A DNA stretch of 64,000 nucleotides from positions 1,550,001 to 1,614,000 of the forward strand of contig NZ_CP047452.1 of the NCBI RefSeq assembly GCF_030440595.1, given 5' to 3'. Numbering within the stretch: position 1 is the stretch's first letter; the number at the start of each line of letters is the position of its first letter. Position numbers and translations under genes: made by a program. This document shows, one piece after another, positions 59,013 through 64,000 of the stretch. This DNA is from Corynebacterium glucuronolyticum DSM 44120 (GTDB taxonomy: Bacteria; Actinomycetota; Actinomycetes; Mycobacteriales; Mycobacteriaceae). A model generated the notes under the pieces. That model was given only the letters and a program-made list of their open reading frames with translations. It searched no databases and was not told where the DNA came from.

Positions 59013-59464
59013 ATCACACGTCCAGAGTTGTCCCATCATCCACAAAATCGTGGATACACAGCCCCAGGTGGCTGCAGAGCGTGATTTGAATCCGATGAGC
59101 ACCCCGCACATACGGCTACTCCCGCACACTTCGATACGGATTGCCATCGCGTTGGGAACGTCACCGCAACCACAATCATCGCGGCCTCCGGAGATCTAGG
59201 TTGGGCACCGATCGTCGAGGCGAATCACACAGCCCACGACCATAAAGAGAGCGCACTAGACGCACAGTACCGACACCATATCCCCGACCCCTAAGTACCG
59301 ATTGAATCCACACAAATGAGCACGTTTAGAGCCCGTAGAACGTGCACGTCAAGCTACGACACAAGCCCCAAACGTAAAATGCACCTACTGTTGCCCTCTT
59401 TGCCCGACTCTTACGCTTTGATCCACTGATCCCAGAGGAGGCGATATCGCTCCCTGCCCCCGAC

Positions 59465-59491
59465 AATGAAAGAGCCCGCACTAGGCGGGCT
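59465..59491 (-). terminator. Terminator of tRNA-Val (CAC)
   Basis: AGCCCGC-ACTAG-GCGGGCT hairpin six bases after the tRNA, followed by CTTTCATT on the minus strand. Confidence 0.85.
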
Positions 59492-59496
59492 GTCAG

Positions 59497-59568
59497 TGGT
59501 CCCAGCTGGGATCGAACCAGCGACCTTTCCGGTGTGAACGGAACGCTCTTCCACTGAGCCATGGGACC
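59497..59568 (-). tRNA. tRNA-Val (CAC)
   Basis: Acceptor GGTCCCA/TGGGACC, anticodon loop TTCACAC, T-arm GCTGG/CCAGC. CCA not encoded. Separately transcribed with its own terminator. Confidence 0.96.
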
Positions 59569-59852
59569 AACGAGAGACTAGGTTACACGGTTCCCCCGAC
59601 TCTCACTAATCGCCTGGTCACATGGCTTTGCGAAGCGGAGTACAGGATCAGATGAACAGGATTCGCACTGGCCCCATCACTACCGCGCGCCTATCTTCTC
59701 ACTGCTTCTGTGATATTCCCCCGGACAACTGAGTTCCTTCCTGCGCGGGTGAGTAAAGCGACGTTTACGTTCCAAGAAGCAGACCAAACGCGGACCTGTC
59801 GACCGGGTGCAGGAGAACAACTCGAAAGCCCGCGGAAACGGGGCGCTGAGGG

Positions 59853-59864
59853 GCGTCGACAAGC
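59853..59864 (+). repeat. Dispersed 12-bp word GCGTCGACAAGC, copy 8
   Basis: Exact 12-mer, plus strand, upstream of aftC. Confidence 0.7.
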
Positions 59865-59962
59865 GTGAAACCATAGCCCCCTCGAGACCTGAATAAAGCC
59901 ACAACCTAGAGACGCGCAAGGACCGACGCAAGCAACACGCTGGGACCAGATGTGGTGTCCTA

Positions 59963-59979
59963 CTAACCAAATTAGTTAG
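59963..59979. promoter_or_regulatory. Inverted repeat upstream of aftC
   Basis: CTAAC-7 bp-GTTAG ending 9 bp before the GTG start, so any bound protein would occlude translation or transcription initiation. Confidence 0.4.
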
Positions 59980-59988
59980 GGTTAGTGC

Positions 59989-61248
59989 GTGTCTAGTCTC
60001 GCAGAATCGCTCCGAAACACATGGGTGGCCGACGTGCCAGCACCCAAGAACGGTACCCCCGGTTGGAACGCCGTGTTGAATTGGGTTTTCTGGCCACTCG
60101 TTGTCATGCTCCTCATCCATAGGATCGCACTCCTGTCCATTGATGGAGCGATTACAGACGACTTCACCACCGTTTATGAGGCCATCGCCCGGATGCGCGA
60201 GGGAATCCCCGTGTATAACGAAAACTACATGTACGTCGATCCGCACTACCTGTGGTCACCAGGTGCAACTATCCTGTTGTACCCGTTTTCCCTTGCCCGC
60301 CTCGTCATCGCTCGGTTGGGATTCATTCTCCTCAACGCCGGCTCAGTCGTCGCGGCGATCGCGATTTTCCTCACACTTCTGAGGAAGAAACCGACGAGCT
60401 TCCTATTCCCCATGTTTACGGCTGTAGCCTTGCTGACGGAATCTGTAAGGAACACCCTGATTTTCTCCAACATCAACGGTATCCTGCTGCTCCTTCTTGT
60501 ACTGTTCTACTTTTTCCTTTTGCAGGAGCGGCAGTGGCTTGCGGGTATCGTGATCGGGTTCGCTATCGTATTCAAGCCGATTTTCCTCCCGCTTTTAGTT
60601 TTGCCTTTGATCAAACTCAACTGGAAAACTGTGGCCGTTGGAATTGGCGTTCCCGTTGCAATGAACCTTATCGCCTGGCCGTTGGTTCCTGGAGCAACCG
60701 ACTACATCACCCGAACCATGCCGTACATCACACAAATCCGTGACTTCTCCAACTCATCCTTGCGCGGGATGGCACTGTGGTCCGGAGCTCCCGGCTGGCT
60801 TACCGCAACCCTTTGGATAACCTTCGCCATCATTGTTGCTGTGGGATTCTTCGCAGCGCTGAAATTCCGCTACTCAGATCGGACGTGGTGGGTCGTCACC
60901 TCCTCGACGCTTCTCCTCGCGGGAGTTTTCTTCCTCTCTTCGCTCGGCCAGATGTACTATTCGATGTTCCTCTTCCCCTTCTTCATCGCTGTGATTCAGA
61001 ACGGCTCCCTCGCCCGTAACCCCTTCGCGTGGCTGGCCGCCTACTGCACCTTCACCCCAGACAGTTGGAAGTCCGCGACCTTCCCGCCCGAGGGAATGTG
61101 GGCACAGTACTTCCTCCCCACTACTGGCTGGGCGATCCTGATCATTGTCATCGCCGTCGGCGCGGTGGCTCGAGCGCATTCCGCATCATTCCGGCCGGCG
61201 CTCCCCACTACCAACTCGTCTGCGGGCAGTGAAGCACACGCAGTGTAG
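59989..61248 (+). CDS. aftC: GT87 alpha-(1->3)-arabinofuranosyltransferase
   Basis: 419-residue polytopic membrane glycosyltransferase (DUF2029/GT87) using decaprenyl-phosphoryl arabinose to branch arabinan of AG and LAM. A pair of acidic residues follows the first membrane helix (ITDDFTTVYEA), as in GT-C enzymes, and at least eight hydrophobic helices follow. Gene order aftC-msrB-hemQ equals the mycobacterial Rv2673-Rv2674-Rv2676c order, which supports the AftC call. The start is GTG with AGGG upstream; the C-terminal tail is polar. Confidence 0.88.
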   Translation: MSSLAESLRNTWVADVPAPKNGTPGWNAVLNWVFWPLVVMLLIHRIALLSIDGAITDDFTTVYEAIARMREGIPVYNENYMYVDPHYLWSPGATILLYPFSLARLVIARLGFILLNAGSVVAAIAIFLTLLRKKPTSFLFPMFTAVALLTESVRNTLIFSNINGILLLLLVLFYFFLLQERQWLAGIVIGFAIVFKPIFLPLLVLPLIKLNWKTVAVGIGVPVAMNLIAWPLVPGATDYITRTMPYITQIRDFSNSSLRGMALWSGAPGWLTATLWITFAIIVAVGFFAALKFRYSDRTWWVVTSSTLLLAGVFFLSSLGQMYYSMFLFPFFIAVIQNGSLARNPFAWLAAYCTFTPDSWKSATFPPEGMWAQYFLPTTGWAILIIVIAVGAVARAHSASFRPALPTTNSSAGSEAHAV

Positions 61249-61381
61249 GTGTACACGACGTGCAGGTGTCTTGTCGCTGCCATTTCCCACGAATTATCGT
61301 CAGCTCATAACCGGGACCTGGTCGCGTAATCGACGGCTCGAGCGCAGCCTCACTGCCTCCCCAACCCGGTAGGCTTGACGC

Positions 61382-61795
61382 ATGACGAATTTCGAAGACT
61401 TCACCGAGAAACAGTGGCGCGAACGCCTCGATCCGCAATCATTTGCTGTACTTAGGCTACGGGGTACAGAGCCACCATTTTCGGGCGAATACACTGACAC
61501 TGAAACGGAGGGCGTGTATTCCTGCAAAGCGTGCGGTGCGGAGCTCTTCCGGTCTCAGGAGAAGTTTCACTCGCACTGTGGTTGGCCATCGTTTTTCTCC
61601 CCGCTGGCTGGCGACCGGATCATCGAGCGCGAGGATCTATCCCACGGGATGCGTCGTGTAGAAGTACTCTGTGCACGGTGTAAATCTCACCTAGGGCACG
61701 TTTTTGAAGGCGAGGGCTACGACACCCCGACTGATCTGCGGTACTGCATAAACTCCGTGTGCCTCACTCTGGAGCCCACCGAGACTGAGGCGTAG
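61382..61795 (+). CDS. msrB: Peptide methionine-(R)-sulfoxide reductase
   Basis: Repairs R-form methionine sulfoxide. The 137-residue product has zinc-binding CKAC and CARC pairs, the HCGWPSFF segment, and catalytic Cys in RYCINSVCL. The thioredoxin-recycled enzyme lies 130 bp after aftC and converges on hemQ across a shared terminator. Confidence 0.96.
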   Translation: MTNFEDFTEKQWRERLDPQSFAVLRLRGTEPPFSGEYTDTETEGVYSCKACGAELFRSQEKFHSHCGWPSFFSPLAGDRIIEREDLSHGMRRVEVLCARCKSHLGHVFEGEGYDTPTDLRYCINSVCLTLEPTETEA

Positions 61796-61818
61796 CCAAC
61801 CCACTTTTACCGATACCG

Positions 61819-61857
61819 AAAGAGCCGTAGTGAGCTGCCTGCCCACTACGGCTCTTT
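61819..61857. terminator. Bidirectional terminator msrB/hemQ
   Basis: 14-bp stem AAAGAGCCGTAGTG / CACTACGGCTCTTT with 11-base loop; A and T runs on both sides suit both strands. Confidence 0.9.
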
Positions 61858-61960
61858 ATGTTCATTTATCAGGGCCCTTCGCGATAGCCCCGTGCACGGT
61901 CACGCATGTGCGAAGCGCGTGCCAGCGGGGAAATCGCCTGGGAGCCACTCCCGCACGTGC

Positions 61961-62668
61961 TTAGGGGAGAACGTTAATGATCTCGGCTACGTCATCTACG
62001 CGGCGACCGGAGTAGAACGGGATCTCCACCCGCACGTGCTCACGTGCCTTGGTGTACCGCATGGCGTGCATGAGCTCGTTAATAGTCTCCATATCGGGAG
62101 CCTCGAACGCCAGGATCCATTCGTAGTCCCCCAGTGCAAAAGCGCTCATGGTATTCGCCAGAACATTTCCGAACTTGCGCCCAGCCTGACCGTGATCAGC
62201 AAGAATCTTGCGACGTTCGGAAGGATCGAGAAGATACCAATCGTACGAGCGAACGAACGGATAGACGGTGATCCAGCGCTCCGGTTCCATCCCCATAATG
62301 AAGGCAGGAAGGTGGGACTTGTTGAATTCCGCCGGGCGGTGAATGCTCGTTCCGATCCAGTTGATCTCACTGGCAGCACCGATAAGGGTCGTGCGACGGA
62401 AGGCATTGTAGGCGTCCTGGAGGTCCTCCAGATTTTCGCCATGCCACCAAATCATGTAATCGCCTTCGGCACGAACTCCGGAGACGTTATAGACACCGCG
62501 TACGGTAATGCCCTTGTCCTTCACCCCTGCGAGGAAGCTTTTGAGCTGTTCGATGACCTCGGAACGGTCATCGGGAAGAACTCCGGGGATGACATCGAAG
62601 ACGAGGAACTGCGAATACTGCTTAACGTCATTGAGAGCCGCGAAATCAGGATGACTGAATTTACCCAT
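61961..62668 (-). CDS. hemQ: Coproheme decarboxylase
   Basis: Chlorite-dismutase-fold enzyme making haem b from coproheme, the last step of the coproporphyrin-dependent pathway of actinobacteria. The 235-residue product has the catalytic Tyr region VYPFVRSYDWYLL and a likely proximal His in LADHGQAGRKF. Conserved FDVIPG and YDWYLL-like elements are present. It is divergent from the DUF3000 gene. Confidence 0.95.
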   Translation of the reverse strand: MGKFSHPDFAALNDVKQYSQFLVFDVIPGVLPDDRSEVIEQLKSFLAGVKDKGITVRGVYNVSGVRAEGDYMIWWHGENLEDLQDAYNAFRRTTLIGAASEINWIGTSIHRPAEFNKSHLPAFIMGMEPERWITVYPFVRSYDWYLLDPSERRKILADHGQAGRKFGNVLANTMSAFALGDYEWILAFEAPDMETINELMHAMRYTKAREHVRVEIPFYSGRRVDDVAEIINVLP

Positions 62669-62771
62669 TACTGATGCCTTTCTACATCAACCTTTAGTTT
62701 CACTTAGGACATCATACTTGTTTGCGTCCCCCACTAGGAATACCGGCGTGGCTCCTACAGTTATCGGGGGT

Positions 62772-63437
62772 ATGTGCGTTACCGTGAACAACGTGACTGA
62801 CCAACAGCTATCTTCACAGCGGCCAAGCGGAGCCGTGCACGAGCTTTCCCACGCTCGCGCCCAGGAAGCGGAGACTCCACAGGAGTTCACCGCCGCAGTA
62901 GAATCCATGCATGCAGCACAACTGCGCAAAGAAATCGTCTTGGGGACGATTCGCCCCCCGCAAAAGATCGCCAAGTTCAGTCACGCAATCGGGCTTGAGG
63001 TTGACCGCGAGTCGGAAGACGAGGAAGTAAGCGCGCTCGACTCTGAAGGTGACGCATTTGGTCGGCTTATCCTTCTCTACGACCCCCGTTCCGAAGAAGC
63101 ATGGGATTCCCCCATGCGACTCGTTGCCTATATCCAGGCCGATTTAGATAGTTCCGTCGCAGGCGACCCGCTTCTGCCAGAAGTCGCATGGGAATGGTTG
63201 AAAGAGGGATTGGGGAAAACCTCCGCAACGTACACGAATCTGGGTGGGACAGTCACATCTACCGCCTCCGTCCGCTACGGGGAGATCGGTGGTCCTCCAC
63301 GAGCCTACCAAGTGGAGTTGCGAGCATCCTGGACCGCAGCCGATGCCAATCTTGCCGCCCATGTCGAAGGTTTTGCGCACGTACTCGCAGCCGTCGCTGG
63401 GCTGCCACCTGTTGGCGTAACGAACATTGGCTCCTAA
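62772..63437 (+). CDS. DUF3000 domain protein
   Basis: 221 residues from ATG 62772. The domain (about 45-221) includes FTAAVESMHAAQLRKEIVLGTIRPPQ and LILLYDPRSEEAW, found in actinobacterial proteins encoded beside hemQ and RNase D. No catalytic motif, signal or membrane segment is seen. The start is uncertain because the G-run upstream is either too close (ATG) or far (GTG 15 bases later). Function unknown. Confidence 0.85.
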   Translation: MCVTVNNVTDQQLSSQRPSGAVHELSHARAQEAETPQEFTAAVESMHAAQLRKEIVLGTIRPPQKIAKFSHAIGLEVDRESEDEEVSALDSEGDAFGRLILLYDPRSEEAWDSPMRLVAYIQADLDSSVAGDPLLPEVAWEWLKEGLGKTSATYTNLGGTVTSTASVRYGEIGGPPRAYQVELRASWTAADANLAAHVEGFAHVLAAVAGLPPVGVTNIGS

Positions 63438-63576
63438 GGCGTACGCACGCATCATTTCCGCACGCGCCACTAAACTGCGTCAATTTTGTGGTGCTGCACG
63501 AAAATTTCGACTGATGGAGTCGGAAAGGAAACCTGCTGCGACAGTAGTCATAGCTAGAAAGAGTAGAACGTAACCA

Positions 63577-64000
63577 ATGCTTCTCACAGCTCCACGAGAC
63601 GGCAAAACTCCACTGGTTGACAATCCCTCTCAGTTAGCTGACTGTGCAGCCACACTCTCTCCAGGTGCTCCTATCGCTATCGACACCGAACGAGCCTCTG
63701 GGTACACCTACGACGATCGTGCCTACCTGATCCAACTCCGACAGGAGGGCATCGGTACGTTTCTCATTGATGCCGAAGCACTCCGCGATGATCTTCCCCC
63801 TGTCCTCGCTCCAGCAGTCAACGCATGCCCGTGGGTCTTGCACGCCGCCGTCAGCGACATCCCGTGCTTAGCTGACGTAGGAATGACCGCGCCTACGCTA
63901 TTCGACACCGAGGTCGCCGGTCGCTTCCTGGGTTTTGACAAGGTCAACCTCGCTGCGATGACAAACCGAATCCTCGGTATCGACCTCAAAAAAGGCCACG
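63577..64000 (+). CDS. Ribonuclease D (3' truncated by window edge)
   Basis: The first 141 residues of a DEDD-family 3'-5' exoribonuclease. The Exo I motif is seen in IAIDTERASGY (Asp, Glu) and Exo II in VLHAAVSDIPCLADVG (Asp). The C-terminal HRDC domain would lie beyond the edge. The start at ATG 63577 gives the family N-terminus. Actinobacterial relatives sit next to DUF3000, and dxs often follows. Confidence 0.9.
   Translation, partial: MLLTAPRDGKTPLVDNPSQLADCAATLSPGAPIAIDTERASGYTYDDRAYLIQLRQEGIGTFLIDAEALRDDLPPVLAPAVNACPWVLHAAVSDIPCLADVGMTAPTLFDTEVAGRFLGFDKVNLAAMTNRILGIDLKKGH

Larger units (their letters stand above)
58609..59496. other. Long intergenic region with polypyrimidine tract
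   Basis: About 890 bp with no credible gene. It contains an alternating GC run (58892-58902) followed by a polypyrimidine tract (58905-59012). The long minus-strand frame across it is only low-complexity Gly/Arg/Glu. Confidence 0.5.
59569..59988. other. Divergent intergenic region tRNA-Val / aftC
   Basis: About 420 bp with one dispersed word (59853-59864) and an inverted repeat CTAAC-CAAATTA-GTTAG (59963-59979) just before aftC. No gene recognised. Confidence 0.45.

Noticed and set aside
58722..59147. A 141-codon minus-strand frame across the polypyrimidine tract
   Set aside because: Encoded residues are Gly/Arg/Lys/Glu low complexity caused by the tract itself; no start signal or homology features.

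Overview
The window is a chromosomal segment of an actinobacterium of the order Mycobacteriales, most likely a Corynebacterium. Gene content and order follow the block known in Mycobacterium tuberculosis and Corynebacterium: aroB-aroK-aroC-prepilin peptidase-aroE-mltG-ruvX-alaS-rarA, aspS, hisS, relA-apt-DciA-type lipoprotein-secF-secD-yajC, ruvBAC, yebC, pdxT/tesB/pdxS, pimA-acyltransferase-pgsA-HIT-thrS, then aftC-msrB-hemQ-DUF3000-RNase D. A phosphatidylinositol-phosphate synthase, a PimA-type mannosyltransferase and an AftC-type arabinosyltransferase indicate a PIM/LAM/arabinan envelope. The species cannot be fixed from sequence alone.

Layout. 0.5-5.5 kb holds shikimate-pathway genes with an A24 prepilin peptidase, all on the minus strand. 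6-16.8 kb has mltG, ruvX, alaS, rarA, an APH-fold protein and aspS, also minus. 17.5-23.8 kb is a plus-strand stretch: a membrane zinc metallopeptidase, a HEPN-like/CBS protein, a flavin monooxygenase plus FMN reductase pair, and serine dehydratase. 24-29 kb has hisS and an MBL hydrolase (minus), then a membrane cyclophilin and two paralogous small secreted proteins (plus). 29.4-46 kb runs minus: stringent response, purine salvage, Sec accessory proteins, Holliday-junction resolution, YebC and PLP synthesis. 46.6-54.4 kb (minus) covers pdxS, PIM synthesis, a HIT enzyme and thrS. 54.9-57.7 kb (minus) is a copper/haem envelope cluster of CopC, PCu(A)C and a Tat-exported Dyp peroxidase. 58.2-59.6 kb carries five tRNA genes. 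60-64 kb has aftC, msrB, hemQ (minus), a DUF3000 gene and a truncated RNase D gene.

By my own count about 24% of the window is non-coding, with many 300-750 bp intergenic gaps. These gaps hold small tandem repeats and a recurring 11-12 bp word, GCGTCGACAAGC. I count eight intergenic copies plus two inside genes. This dispersed word is the signal I could least explain and is the main item for follow-up. Other points are a HEPN-CBS fusion, a DtxR-like box near the flavin enzyme pair, an operator-like half-site array upstream of copC, a repeat-bearing insertion in RarA, a Gly/Arg-rich extension on RuvX, and an APH-fold protein lacking the usual catalytic Asp.
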